Shown here piece after piece: positions 31,608 through 39,749 of a DNA stretch of 64,000 bases (position 1 is the first letter of the stretch; each line of letters begins with the position of its first letter). Source of the stretch: Beutenbergia cavernae DSM 12333 (GTDB taxonomy: Bacteria; Actinomycetota; Actinomycetes; Actinomycetales; Beutenbergiaceae); assembly GCF_000023105.1 (NCBI RefSeq), contig NC_012669.1, forward strand, positions 2,233,025 through 2,297,024, given 5' to 3'. The notes under the pieces were generated by a model. The model was given only the letters and a program-made list of their open reading frames with translations. It had not been told where the DNA came from and made no database searches. The translations under genes and the position numbers were made by a program.

Positions 31608-33020
31608 ATGTCGAACCCGTACCCCGACCCGTCACGGCCGCAGCCGTACCCGCCGGGGCACCAGCAGCCGCAGCCCGGCCCCGCGCCGCAGCAGCCGTAT
31701 CCGCAGCAGGCGCCGGCGCAGCCCCAGCCGACCTACGGACAGCCGGGTGCCTACCCGCAGCAGCCGGCGCCGTCGGCCTACCCGAGCCCGGTCCGCCCGG
31801 GGCGGTACCAGGGGGGCGGGCCGCAGCCCGGTCAGTACGCGCCGAACCAGTACCGGCCCGGCCAGTACGCGGCGCCGCCGTCGAACCCCACCGCGCAGCT
31901 GAACCAGGTGTGGCAGGGCGGTGTCCGGAAGAAGTCGACGTCGGTGTGGTCGGTCATCGCGATCGTGCTGGTCGCGATCGGCGCGCTCGTGGGGCTCGGC
32001 CTGGTGCTGATCCAGGTCGGCGTCGGTCCGGCGGTGGTCGGGTTCATCCTCGCCCTCTTCCCGCTCGCCGTCGTGCTCACGGCCGTGTTCTGGCTCGACC
32101 GCTGGGAACCGGAGCCGAAGGGGATGCTCGCGTTCGCCCTGCTGTGGGGCGCGGGAGTCTCCGTGATCATCGCGCTGTTCGGGAACACCGCGCTCGGCAT
32201 CTACTTCTACTCGCTCTCGGGCGACCCGGCCGCAGCGGACACGCTCACCGCCGTCATCTCCGCACCGATCGTCGAGGAGAGCGCCAAGGGCCTGGGCGTC
32301 CTGCTCATCTACCTCATGCGCCGGCAGTTCTTCGACGGGATCGTCGACGGCATCGTGTACGCCGCCGTCGTCGCCGCCGGGTTCGCGTTCACCGAGAACA
32401 TCCTGTACTTCGGCCGGTTCTTCGACGACGGCCTCGGTCAGGTGTTCGTCATGCGCGGGATCATGTCCCCGTTCGCGCACCTCCTGTTCACCGCATGCAT
32501 CGGTATCGCGCTCGGCATCGCCTCCCGGTCGCGCAACCGGTACGCGGCCTGGTGGCTCTTCCCGCTCGGCCTCCTCGCCGCCATGGGCCTGCACGCGCTG
32601 TGGAACGGCGCGGCGAGCCTCAACTTCATCCTCATCTACGTCGTGGTGCAAGTGCCGCTGTTCGTCGGCGCGATCGTGCTCGCGTTCTGGCTGCGCCGGC
32701 AGGAGAGCCGCGTGATCCGGGACCGGCTCACGGAGTACGGCCGTGCGGGCTGGTTCGAGCCGCACGAGGTCGAGATGCTCGCCTCGCTGCGGCTGCGCAG
32801 CCAGGCGCGGACGTGGGCAGGTCGGATGGGGCCGAGCGCGGTCGCCGCGATGAAGGCCTTCCAGAAGCATGCGACGTCGCTCGCCTTCGCCCGCCAGCGG
32901 GTCGTGACCGGGCGTGCCGACCTGCGCACGCAGAGCCAGGACGAGCGTTCGCTGCTCAACGAGCTGACGTCCGACCGTCAGCGGTTCGTGGCGTCCGCGA
33001 GCCCGTACCCGATGCGCTGA
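31608..33020 (+). CDS. prsW: PrsW family intramembrane glutamic/metalloprotease
   Basis: A 470-residue polytopic membrane protein. The first 100 residues are a Pro/Gln/Tyr-rich disordered cytoplasmic tail. About eight helices follow. The PrsW signature residues are visible: the Glu pair in [35 protein letters not shown] and GLHALWNG. In Bacillus PrsW cleaves an anti-sigma factor; the target here is unknown and no anti-sigma gene is adjacent. The C-terminal 80 residues form a soluble helical tail ([22 protein letters not shown]). The gene has its own promoter and is separate from the PIM operon. Confidence 0.9.
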   Translation: MSNPYPDPSRPQPYPPGHQQPQPGPAPQQPYPQQAPAQPQPTYGQPGAYPQQPAPSAYPSPVRPGRYQGGGPQPGQYAPNQYRPGQYAAPPSNPTAQLNQVWQGGVRKKSTSVWSVIAIVLVAIGALVGLGLVLIQVGVGPAVVGFILALFPLAVVLTAVFWLDRWEPEPKGMLAFALLWGAGVSVIIALFGNTALGIYFYSLSGDPAAADTLTAVISAPIVEESAKGLGVLLIYLMRRQFFDGIVDGIVYAAVVAAGFAFTENILYFGRFFDDGLGQVFVMRGIMSPFAHLLFTACIGIALGIASRSRNRYAAWWLFPLGLLAAMGLHALWNGAASLNFILIYVVVQVPLFVGAIVLAFWLRRQESRVIRDRLTEYGRAGWFEPHEVEMLASLRLRSQARTWAGRMGPSAVAAMKAFQKHATSLAFARQRVVTGRADLRTQSQDERSLLNELTSDRQRFVASASPYPMR

Positions 33021-33071
33021 TCCCCACGCTCGCTCGTCGCCTCGGCCGCTCTCGACGACGGCCCGCGCGCG

Positions 33072-33077
33072 TACGAT
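33072..33077 (+). promoter_or_regulatory. -10 element TACGAT of the pdxS operon
   Basis: TACGAT places transcription start near 33084. The resulting leader of about 30 nt contains GAGGT 5 nt before the pdxS GTG. Confidence 0.45.
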
Positions 33078-33114
33078 GAGACCATCCACCACCCCCGTTC
33101 CTCATGAGGTCATC

Positions 33115-34038
33115 GTGTCCGTTGCACCGCTCGACCCCACCGCGCCCGCACCGGCGTCCGGAACCGGCACCGCCCGCGTCAAGCGGGGCATGGCCGAGAT
33201 GCTCAAGGGCGGCGTCATCATGGACGTCGTCACCGCCGACCAGGCGAAGATCGCCGAGGACGCCGGCGCCGTCGCCGTGATGGCGCTCGAGCGCGTCCCG
33301 GCCGACATCCGCGCCCAGGGCGGGGTCTCCCGGATGAGCGACCCCGACATGATCGACGGCATCGTCGCCGCCGTCTCGATCCCCGTGATGGCGAAGGCGC
33401 GCATCGGGCACTTCGTCGAGGCGCAGGTGCTTCAGAGCCTCGGCGTCGACTACGTGGACGAGTCCGAGGTCCTCACGCCGGCCGACTACGCGCACCACAT
33501 CGACAAGTGGCAGTTCACCGTGCCGTTCGTCTGCGGAGCCACGAACCTCGGGGAGGCGCTCCGGCGCATCACCGAGGGTGCCGCGATGATCCGGTCGAAG
33601 GGCGAGGCCGGGACGGGCGACGTCTCGAACGCCACCACGCACATGCGCACCATCCGCGACGAGATCCGCCGCCTGACCTCGCTGCCCGAGGACGAGCTGT
33701 ATCTCGCCGCGAAGGAGCTCCAGGCGCCGTACGACCTCGTCGCCGAGGTGGCGCGCGAGGGGAAGCTCCCCGTGGTCGTCTTCACCGCCGGCGGGATCGC
33801 CACCCCGGCCGACGCCGCGATGATGATGCAGCTCGGCGCCGAGGGCGTGTTCGTCGGCTCCGGGATCTTCAAGTCCGGGAACCCCGCCGAGCGCGCGGCG
33901 GCGATCGTCCAGGCCACGACGTTCTTCGACGACCCCGACGTCATCGCGAAGGTCTCCCGCGGCCTCGGCGAGGCGATGGTCGGCATCAACGTCGACGACA
34001 TCCCGGTCCCGCACCGCCTGGCCGAGCGCGGGTGGTGA
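33115..34038 (+). CDS. pdxS: Pyridoxal 5'-phosphate synthase lyase subunit
   Basis: A 307-residue TIM-barrel enzyme that makes PLP from ribose 5-phosphate, glyceraldehyde 3-phosphate and ammonia supplied by PdxT. The family is nearly invariant and all hallmarks are present: [41 protein letters not shown], the sugar Schiff-base Lys in [14 protein letters not shown], and the second Lys in [14 protein letters not shown]. The GTG at 33115 has GAGGT at a proper distance and leaves a short Ala/Pro-rich tail before the conserved core. It is followed by a NUDIX gene that overlaps its stop, then pdxT. Confidence 0.97.
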   Translation: MSVAPLDPTAPAPASGTGTARVKRGMAEMLKGGVIMDVVTADQAKIAEDAGAVAVMALERVPADIRAQGGVSRMSDPDMIDGIVAAVSIPVMAKARIGHFVEAQVLQSLGVDYVDESEVLTPADYAHHIDKWQFTVPFVCGATNLGEALRRITEGAAMIRSKGEAGTGDVSNATTHMRTIRDEIRRLTSLPEDELYLAAKELQAPYDLVAEVAREGKLPVVVFTAGGIATPADAAMMMQLGAEGVFVGSGIFKSGNPAERAAAIVQATTFFDDPDVIAKVSRGLGEAMVGINVDDIPVPHRLAERGW

Positions 34039-34649
34039 CCCCGGCCTCGTCGGTGGGGCACCCCACCGACGGCGAGGGATGGGTGCGGGGCGCCGACGGC
34101 GTCCCGTTCCGCCGCGCTGCGCGGGTGCTGCTGCTCGACCCTCAGGACCGCGTGCTGCTGGTCCGGGGCCACGACGCCGACCAGCCCGAGCGGACGTGGT
34201 GGTTCACCGTGGGCGGCGGGATCGACCGGGGGGAGACGGCCCGCGACGCCGCCGTGCGGGAGGTGTTCGAGGAGACGGGCCTGCGGCTCGACCCGGAGCG
34301 GCTCGAGGGCCCGGTGCTGACCCGCAGCGCGCTGTTCGACTTCTTCGCGCGCACGGTCCGGCAGGACGAGGAGTTCTTCCTCGCGCGCCTCGACGGTCTG
34401 GATCGGGACGCGCCGCTCGTCACCGACAACTGGACGGACGTCGAGCGAGCGTTCATGGACGAGGTCCGGTGGTGGCCGCTCCCGGCGCTGGCGCAGGTCA
34501 CCGAGGAGGTGTTTCCCGCGGAGCTCGTCGAGGTCACCCAGGCGCTCCTGCCCGGGTGGAACGGCGTCACGCGACACCTCGGCCTGGCCCGGGACGAGGC
34601 CGCCACGGGCGACTCGAGCACGCCCGCGAGCGGTGGCTCCGGTCGATGA
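34035..34649 (+). CDS. NUDIX hydrolase
   Basis: A 204-residue NUDIX pyrophosphohydrolase. The NUDIX box is complete: [24 protein letters not shown], here split as GGGIDRGET and REVFEETGL, with all Mg-binding Glu residues. The substrate is not predictable; [21 protein letters not shown] and the late WWPLPAL resemble DR1025-like ADP-ribose or nucleotide hydrolases. It is placed between pdxS and pdxT, its start overlapping the pdxS stop and its stop overlapping the pdxT start as ATGA, so it is co-translated with PLP synthase. A GTG three bases upstream is an alternative start. In Mycobacterium this slot holds a thioesterase gene (tesB2). Confidence 0.9.
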   Translation: MTPASSVGHPTDGEGWVRGADGVPFRRAARVLLLDPQDRVLLVRGHDADQPERTWWFTVGGGIDRGETARDAAVREVFEETGLRLDPERLEGPVLTRSALFDFFARTVRQDEEFFLARLDGLDRDAPLVTDNWTDVERAFMDEVRWWPLPALAQVTEEVFPAELVEVTQALLPGWNGVTRHLGLARDEAATGDSSTPASGGSGR

Positions 34650-35248
34650 CGACTGTCGGCGTCCTCGCCCTGCAGGGCGACTTCCGCGAGCACATCGCCG
34701 TCCTGGGCTCCCTCGGTGTGAGCGCGGTCCCCGTGCGCCGGCCGAGCGAGCTCGACGTCGACGGCCTCGTGCTCCCGGGCGGCGAGTCCACGACGATCTC
34801 CAAGCTCCTCGTGACGTTCGGGCTCCTCGAGCCCCTGCGCGAGGCGGTGCGCTCGGGGCTCCCGGTGTACGGCTCGTGCGCAGGCATGATCCTGCTCGCG
34901 GACCGGATCCTCGACGGCACCGTGGATCAGGAGACCATCGGGGGCATCGACATGACGGTGCGCCGCAACGCGTTCGGGCGGCAGGTCGACTCCTTCGAGG
35001 TGGATCTCGACGCGCCGGGCCTCGCGGGCGAGGCCGGGTCCGAGCTGCTGCGCGCCGTCTTCATCCGGGCACCGTGGGCGGAGGACGTGGGGGACGGCGT
35101 CGAGGTCCTCGCGCGCGTCGCGAGCGGCCCGGCCGCCGGTAGAATCGTGGCAGTACGTCAGGGCTCGCTGCTGGCCACCGCTTTCCATCCGGAGATCGGC
35201 GCGGACGCGAGGGTGCACTCCACCTTCCTCCGGATGATCGGTGCGTGA
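34646..35248 (+). CDS. pdxT: Pyridoxal 5'-phosphate synthase glutaminase subunit
   Basis: A 200-residue class I glutamine amidotransferase that supplies ammonia to PdxS. The catalytic Cys is in [11 protein letters not shown] near residue 80, and the His/Glu dyad is in AFHPEIGAD near residue 178. The N terminus [14 protein letters not shown] and the glycine-rich [13 protein letters not shown] are diagnostic. Its start overlaps the NUDIX gene by four bases. The length is normal for the family. Confidence 0.96.
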   Translation: MTTVGVLALQGDFREHIAVLGSLGVSAVPVRRPSELDVDGLVLPGGESTTISKLLVTFGLLEPLREAVRSGLPVYGSCAGMILLADRILDGTVDQETIGGIDMTVRRNAFGRQVDSFEVDLDAPGLAGEAGSELLRAVFIRAPWAEDVGDGVEVLARVASGPAAGRIVAVRQGSLLATAFHPEIGADARVHSTFLRMIGA

Positions 35249-35308
35249 CGCCCGACCGCCGAGAAGCACCGCTCGAGAAGCGCAGCCCGAGAAGCACAGG
35301 AGCAGCAG

Positions 35309-36067
35309 ATGTCCGGTCACTCCAAGTGGGCCACGACCAAGCACAAGAAGGCAGTCATCGACGCGCGGCGAGGGAAGCTCTTCGCCAAGCTCATCAAGAA
35401 CATCGAGGTGGCCGCGCGGACGGGCGGCGGTGACCCCGCCGGCAACCCGACGCTCTACGACGCCATCCAGAAGGCCAAGAAGACGTCGGTCCCGAACGAC
35501 AACATCGACCGCGCGGTCAAGCGGGGCGCGGGGCTCGAGGCGGGCGGCGCCGACTACCAGACGATCATGTACGAGGGCTACGCACCGGGCGGCGTCGCCG
35601 TCCTCGTCGAGTGCCTGACCGACAACCGCAACCGGGCGGCGTCGGACGTCCGCGTCGCGTTCACGCGCAACGGCGGGTCGCTCGCCGACCCGGGCAGCGT
35701 GTCGTACCTCTTCTCGCGCCGCGGGGTCGTCGTCGTCCCCAAGACGGACGGTCTCGACGAGGACGACGTGCTCGGTGCCGTGCTCGACGCCGGCGCCGAG
35801 GAGGTCAACGACCTCGGCGAGGCGTTCGAGGTGCTGAGCGAGGCCACGGACCTCGTCGCGGTCCGCACGGCGCTGCAGGACGCGGGCCTCGACTACGACT
35901 CCGCGGAGGCGCAGTTCGTGCCCGCCACCCAGATCGAGGTCGACGTCGACGGCGCACGCAAGGTGCTCCGGCTCATCGACGCCCTCGAGGACAGTGACGA
36001 CGTGCAGAACGTCTTCGCGAACTTCGACGCCACCGACGAGGTGCTCGCGCAGCTCGACGAGGACTGA
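35309..36067 (+). CDS. yebC: YebC/PmpR family regulator
   Basis: A 252-residue YebC-family protein. Members bind DNA as regulators, and recent work links YebC to translation of proline-rich stretches. The invariant start [21 protein letters not shown], here [13 protein letters not shown], and the core [35 protein letters not shown] and [10 protein letters not shown] are all present. AGGAGCAGCAG precedes the ATG. It sits after pdxT and before ruvC, as in most actinobacteria, but a DUF2630/SRPBCC pair on the other strand separates it from ruvC here. Confidence 0.96.
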   Translation: MSGHSKWATTKHKKAVIDARRGKLFAKLIKNIEVAARTGGGDPAGNPTLYDAIQKAKKTSVPNDNIDRAVKRGAGLEAGGADYQTIMYEGYAPGGVAVLVECLTDNRNRAASDVRVAFTRNGGSLADPGSVSYLFSRRGVVVVPKTDGLDEDDVLGAVLDAGAEEVNDLGEAFEVLSEATDLVAVRTALQDAGLDYDSAEAQFVPATQIEVDVDGARKVLRLIDALEDSDDVQNVFANFDATDEVLAQLDED

Positions 36068-36083
36068 GCGGGCGCCGCGGCGC

Positions 36084-36338
36084 CTACTGGCGGTAGCCCT
36101 CGACCTCGGCCGCGGACCGGACCTGTGCGGCGGCCGGGTCCTGCCCGGCCTCGCGGCGCGCCTGACGCTGGCGCAACAGGTCCCAGCACTGGTCGAGCGC
36201 CGTCTCGATCTGCGCGAGGCGGGACCGTTCCTCCTCGGAGGAGATCGCCCCGTCGGTGAGCTGCGTGCGCAGGTCGTGCTCGGTGCGGACGAGGTCGGAG
36301 ATGCGGCGGAGCACGGCGGCGTCGGGTGCGGTGGTCAT
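36084..36338 (-). CDS. DUF2630 family protein
   Basis: An 84-residue helical, probably coiled-coil protein of the DUF2630 family: VLRRISDLVRTEHDLRTQL, then LAQIETALDQCWDLLRQRQARREAG. The family has no assigned function; it is widespread in actinobacteria and often annotated only as hypothetical. The ATG at 36338 overlaps the stop of the SRPBCC gene (ATGA), so the two are coupled. The gene converges on yebC with 16 bases between stops, where a short GGCGCC palindrome (36071-36084) lies. Confidence 0.85.
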   Translation of the reverse strand: MTTAPDAAVLRRISDLVRTEHDLRTQLTDGAISSEEERSRLAQIETALDQCWDLLRQRQARREAGQDPAAAQVRSAAEVEGYRQ

Positions 36339-36814
36339 GCGGACTCCTTCGTGGGGGTGCCGGCGCGCCGCGTGACGTAGGAGTCGAGCGCGGCGAGGCG
36401 GCGGGACGTCTCGAGGCGGAACGCGGCGCGCGCGGCGGGCTCGAGGAGCCACGCCAGCCACGACGGACGGCACCGGAACGTCATCGTGTAGACGACGTTC
36501 GTCCCGGCAGCGGTCGGCTTGTGCCGGATCGACGCCGACCAGGACTCGAAGACCGCCACCGGGCGGGTGAGTCGCACGGCGGCGAGGTCGGGCCGCCGGA
36601 ACGTGACGTACGTCGTCGTGAACGAGAAGCCGCCCAGCGCGCGTCGCGCCGTGCACACCGCCTCGACGCCGACGGCGGGCTCGGCGTCGTCGACCGTGCG
36701 TGCCGCCCGCAGCAGCGTGTCCCACTCGAGGCGCCGATGGTAGTCGTGGACGACGTCGAACAGGTCGTCGGGAGTGGCGCGGATCGTCCGCGAGATCACG
36801 GCGTGCGCGACCAT
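36335..36814 (-). CDS. SRPBCC (START-like) domain protein
   Basis: A 159-residue protein with a predicted helix-grip fold that binds hydrophobic ligands: AVISRTIRATPDDLFDVVHDYHRRLEWDTLL at the start, here ISRTIRATPDDLFDVV and RLEWDTLL, then beta strands ending in TNVVYTMTFRCRPSWL and a long C-terminal helix FRLETSRRLAALDSYV. Ligand and role are unknown; polyketide-cyclase-like names are generic. The stop overlaps the DUF2630 start. It is divergent from ruvC with 57 bases between. Confidence 0.78.
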   Translation of the reverse strand: MVAHAVISRTIRATPDDLFDVVHDYHRRLEWDTLLRAARTVDDAEPAVGVEAVCTARRALGGFSFTTTYVTFRRPDLAAVRLTRPVAVFESWSASIRHKPTAAGTNVVYTMTFRCRPSWLAWLLEPAARAAFRLETSRRLAALDSYVTRRAGTPTKESA

Positions 36815-36871
36815 CGGTCCCGCTCGCGTGTTGTCGCCCGGCTCACGCCCCCAGGCTGACACAGTGAGGGG

Positions 36872-37516
36872 GTGACTGCACCCGTCCCCGTGGCCCGACG
36901 CGCGTCCGGTGGCCGCGTGATCCTCGGGATCGACCCGGGGCTCACACGGTGCGGCATCGGCGTAATCGAGTCGCTGCCCGGCCGCCGCGTGCGCCTCGTC
37001 GACGTCGGCGTGGCGACGACGCCCGCCGGTGATCCCCTCGAGGCACGCCTGGTGTCCGTCGCGGACCGGATCGACGAGTGGCTCGACGCGCACCAGCCGG
37101 ACGCCGTCGCCGTCGAGCGGGTCTTCGCGCAGGCGAACGTGCGCACGATCACCGGTACGGCCCAGGTGGCCGGGCTCGCGATGGTCGCCGCCGCGCGCCG
37201 CGGCATCCCGGTCGCCACCCACACCCCGAGCGAGGTCAAGGCCGCGATCACCGGCTCCGGCCGCGCCGAGAAGCCCCAGGTGCAGGAGATGGTGGCGCGG
37301 TTGCTCGCGCTCGCGGAGCGGCCCCGTCCCGCCGACGCCGCCGACGCGCTCGCCCTCGCGATCTGCCATGCCTGGCGCGGAGGGGCGACGACGCCGGCAT
37401 CCTCTCCGGATCGTGGTGCTCCCACGGCCGCGCAGCGTGCGTGGGCGCAGGCCGAGGCGGCCGCCCGCCGCCCCGCGCGGCGCCTCGACGTCGTGCGCGC
37501 CGGGCGGCTACGGTAG
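36872..37516 (+). CDS. ruvC: Crossover junction endodeoxyribonuclease RuvC
   Basis: A 214-residue Holliday-junction resolvase. The four catalytic acids are visible: Asp in ILGIDPGLTRCG, Glu in VAVERVFAQANV, and the Asp pair in PADAADALALAICHAW. The DNA-binding loop region TPSEVKAAITGSGRAEK is typical. The C-terminal 40 residues are an Ala/Arg-rich tail not shared by all members. The GTG at 36872 follows GTGAGGGG. RuvC works with the RuvAB branch-migration motor encoded next. Confidence 0.96.
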   Translation: MTAPVPVARRASGGRVILGIDPGLTRCGIGVIESLPGRRVRLVDVGVATTPAGDPLEARLVSVADRIDEWLDAHQPDAVAVERVFAQANVRTITGTAQVAGLAMVAAARRGIPVATHTPSEVKAAITGSGRAEKPQVQEMVARLLALAERPRPADAADALALAICHAWRGGATTPASSPDRGAPTAAQRAWAQAEAAARRPARRLDVVRAGRLR

Positions 37517-37520
37517 TGCT

Positions 37521-37536
37521 TCGTACAGGTGTTCGC
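37521..37536 (+). promoter_or_regulatory. Putative LexA (SOS) box upstream of ruvAB
   Basis: TCGTAC-AGGT-GTTCGC matches 10 of the 12 fixed positions of the actinobacterial SOS box TCGAAC-N4-GTTCGA. It lies in the 82-base gap between ruvC and ruvA, where DNA-damage control of ruvAB would be expected. One of the two mismatches is in the inner half-site. Confidence 0.45.
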
Positions 37537-37598
37537 GGTGTGCTCGCTCGAGCCGGCCGCGCGCGGCGGGAACGCCGCACGGGAAGGAGCAGCCCCAG

Positions 37599-38201
37599 AT
37601 GATCGCGCTGGTGCAGGGCCGGGTGGCCGCCATCGGGCTCGACGCCGTCGTCGTGGTCGTCGGAGGTGTTGGGATGCGCGTGCTGGCCACGCCGGCGACG
37701 CTGGCCGGGCTGCGCGTCGAGGCCGACTGCGAGCTGCACACGTCGCTCGTCGTCCGGGAGGACTCGCTCACCTTGTTCGGCTTCGCGGACGCCGACGAGC
37801 GCGACGTGTTCGAGCTCGTGCAGACGGTGTCCGGCGTCGGCCCGCGTCTCGCGCTGGCGATGCTCGCCGTGCACACGCCGGACGGTCTGCGGCGCGCCGT
37901 CGCCCAGGAGGACCTGGCGGCACTCGTGCGTGTCCCCGGGATCGGCCGGAAGGGCGCGAGCCGCATCGTCCTCGAGCTGGGCGACCGGCTCGGGCCCGCC
38001 CAGGGTGCGGCTCCGGCGGCTCCTGTGGCCGTGGACGACGGCGCGGACGTCGTCGACGCGCTGGTGGGCCTCGGGTGGCCCGTGCGGCAGGCGCAGGACG
38101 CCGTCCGCGGCGTGCTCGAGGACGCCGACGGCACGGCCCCGGACGCGGCGGGCCTGCTCCGGGCCGCGCTGCGGTCGCTCGCCGGGGACGCCCGTGGCTG
38201 A
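37599..38201 (+). CDS. ruvA: Holliday junction branch migration protein RuvA
   Basis: A 200-residue protein that binds four-way junctions as a tetramer and loads RuvB. Domain I is [25 protein letters not shown], quoted as [13 protein letters not shown]; domain II has two helix-hairpin-helix motifs ([16 protein letters not shown] and [19 protein letters not shown]); domain III, which contacts RuvB, is [20 protein letters not shown]. The ATG at 37599 has GGAAGGAG about 10 nt upstream. The 3' end overlaps ruvB by eight bases. Confidence 0.96.
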   Translation: MIALVQGRVAAIGLDAVVVVVGGVGMRVLATPATLAGLRVEADCELHTSLVVREDSLTLFGFADADERDVFELVQTVSGVGPRLALAMLAVHTPDGLRRAVAQEDLAALVRVPGIGRKGASRIVLELGDRLGPAQGAAPAAPVAVDDGADVVDALVGLGWPVRQAQDAVRGVLEDADGTAPDAAGLLRAALRSLAGDARG

Positions 38202-39231
38202 GGAACGCGACGATCTCGCGCAGCTCACGTCGGCCGAGGCCGACGAGATCGAACGTGCCGCGGAGGCGGCTCTGCGGCCCCGACGCCTCGCCGAGTTCGT
38301 CGGCCAGCGCGTGGTGCGCGACCAGCTGTCGCTCGTGCTCGAGGCGGCCCTGGCCCGTCGCCGCCCGCCCGACCACGTCCTGCTCGCGGGCGGTCCGGGG
38401 CTCGGCAAGACGACGCTCGCGATGATCGTGGCGAGCGAGGTCGGCGCGGCGCTGCGCCTCACGTCCGGGCCGGCCATCCAGCACGCGGGGGACCTCGCGG
38501 CGATCCTGTCGTCGGTGCAGGAGAACGACGTCCTGTTCATCGACGAGATCCACCGGCTCGCGCGCCCGGCCGAGGAGATGCTGTACCTCGCGATGGAGGA
38601 CTTCCGCGTCGACGTCGTCGTGGGGAAGGGCGCCGGTGCGACGGCGATCCCGCTGGCCCTCCCACCGTTCACCGTGGTGGGCGCGACCACCCGGGCGGGG
38701 CTGCTCCCGGCTCCGCTGCGCGACCGGTTCGGGTTCACCGGGTACCTGGACTTCTACGAGGTCGCCGAGCTCGAGCAGGTGCTCGAACGCTCGGCCCGGC
38801 TGCTCCGTGCGGAGCTGACCCCGGCGGCGGGCGCGGAGATCGCCTCCCGGTCCCGCGGGACGCCGCGCATCGCGAACCGCCTGCTGCGCCGGGTGCAGGA
38901 CTGGGCTCAGGTGCGGGGGAGCGGAGTCGCCGACGTCGACGCCGCCCGTGCCGCGCTCGAGGTCTTCGAGGTCGACGAGCGCGGGCTCGACCGGCTCGAC
39001 CGCGGCGTCCTGCGTGCCCTTTGCGTGCGGTTCCGCGGCGGCCCGGTGGGCCTCGGCACCCTGGCCGTGGCCGTGGGCGAGGAGCCCGAGACCGTCGAGA
39101 CGGTCGCCGAGCCGTTCCTCGTGCGCGAGGGGCTGATCGCGCGTACGCCACGGGGGCGGGTGGCGACCGCCGAGGCGTGGGCTCACCTCGGCCTGGAGCC
39201 GCCCGCACCACCGGACACCCTGTTCTCCTGA
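38194..39231 (+). CDS. ruvB: Holliday junction branch migration ATPase RuvB
   Basis: A 345-residue AAA+ motor that drives branch migration. Motifs in order are [18 protein letters not shown], Walker [12 protein letters not shown], Walker [10 protein letters not shown], sensor 1 [11 protein letters not shown], the arginine finger region [14 protein letters not shown] and the C-terminal winged helix with [17 protein letters not shown]. All catalytic residues are present. The GTG at 38194 overlaps ruvA. The ruvC-ruvA-ruvB order followed by yajC is conserved across actinobacteria. Confidence 0.97.
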   Translation: MAEERDDLAQLTSAEADEIERAAEAALRPRRLAEFVGQRVVRDQLSLVLEAALARRRPPDHVLLAGGPGLGKTTLAMIVASEVGAALRLTSGPAIQHAGDLAAILSSVQENDVLFIDEIHRLARPAEEMLYLAMEDFRVDVVVGKGAGATAIPLALPPFTVVGATTRAGLLPAPLRDRFGFTGYLDFYEVAELEQVLERSARLLRAELTPAAGAEIASRSRGTPRIANRLLRRVQDWAQVRGSGVADVDAARAALEVFEVDERGLDRLDRGVLRALCVRFRGGPVGLGTLAVAVGEEPETVETVAEPFLVREGLIARTPRGRVATAEAWAHLGLEPPAPPDTLFS

Positions 39232-39323
39232 CGTCGTCCTGCGACGGCGGCTGGTTGGTCCACGCAGTTCCCTCGCCTAGACTCCGGGGCGGACCGTCAC
39301 CAGCCCTATGGGAGCCCTTACTC

Positions 39324-39683
39324 GTGGACACGTCGCAGCTGCCGCTTCTGCTCATCCTCGCCGTCGCGATCGTCGGTCTGTTCTTCCTGAACAGCCGCGG
39401 TCGCAAGCAGCAGGCGAAGCAGGCCGAGTTCCGCAACAACCTCGAGGTGGGGCAGGACGTCATGACGCTGTCCGGCCAGCTCGGCACCATCGTGGACATC
39501 GAGGGTGACACGATCACCATCGAGTCGACACCCGGCACGCGGACGCGCTGGGTGCGGGCGGCGATCGGCAAGGTCGTGGAGCCGACCGAGCCGGCCGAGG
39601 AGCCGGAGACGGACGCCGAGCCGGCGGACCCGGCGGAGCCCGGCTCGACCGACGGCCCGGAGACCCAGCGCCCGCAGCCCTGA
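39324..39683 (+). CDS. yajC: Preprotein translocase subunit YajC
   Basis: A 119-residue single-pass membrane protein that associates with SecDF. It has one N-terminal helix (LPLLLILAVAIVGLFFLN), the basic NSRGRKQQAKQAEFRNNLEVGQDVMT segment, quoted as SRGRKQQAKQAEF, and the SH3-like core LSGQLGTIVDIEGDTITIE. The C-terminal 35 residues are an acidic Pro/Glu tail. The GTG at 39324 is preceded by GGGAG at 10 nt. It heads the secretion cluster yajC-secD-secF. Confidence 0.93.
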   Translation: MDTSQLPLLLILAVAIVGLFFLNSRGRKQQAKQAEFRNNLEVGQDVMTLSGQLGTIVDIEGDTITIESTPGTRTRWVRAAIGKVVEPTEPAEEPETDAEPADPAEPGSTDGPETQRPQP

Positions 39684-39749
39684 CGCGGCGCCGTCGTCAC
39701 CCACCTCGCGCCACCGACCGGCGTGACCCGTCCCTGAGAGAAGACCTCG

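Noticed and set aside
36815-36871. SOS box in front of ruvC
   Set aside because: The 57-base gap was read for TCGAAC-N4-GTTCGA with up to three mismatches by eye and nothing convincing was found.
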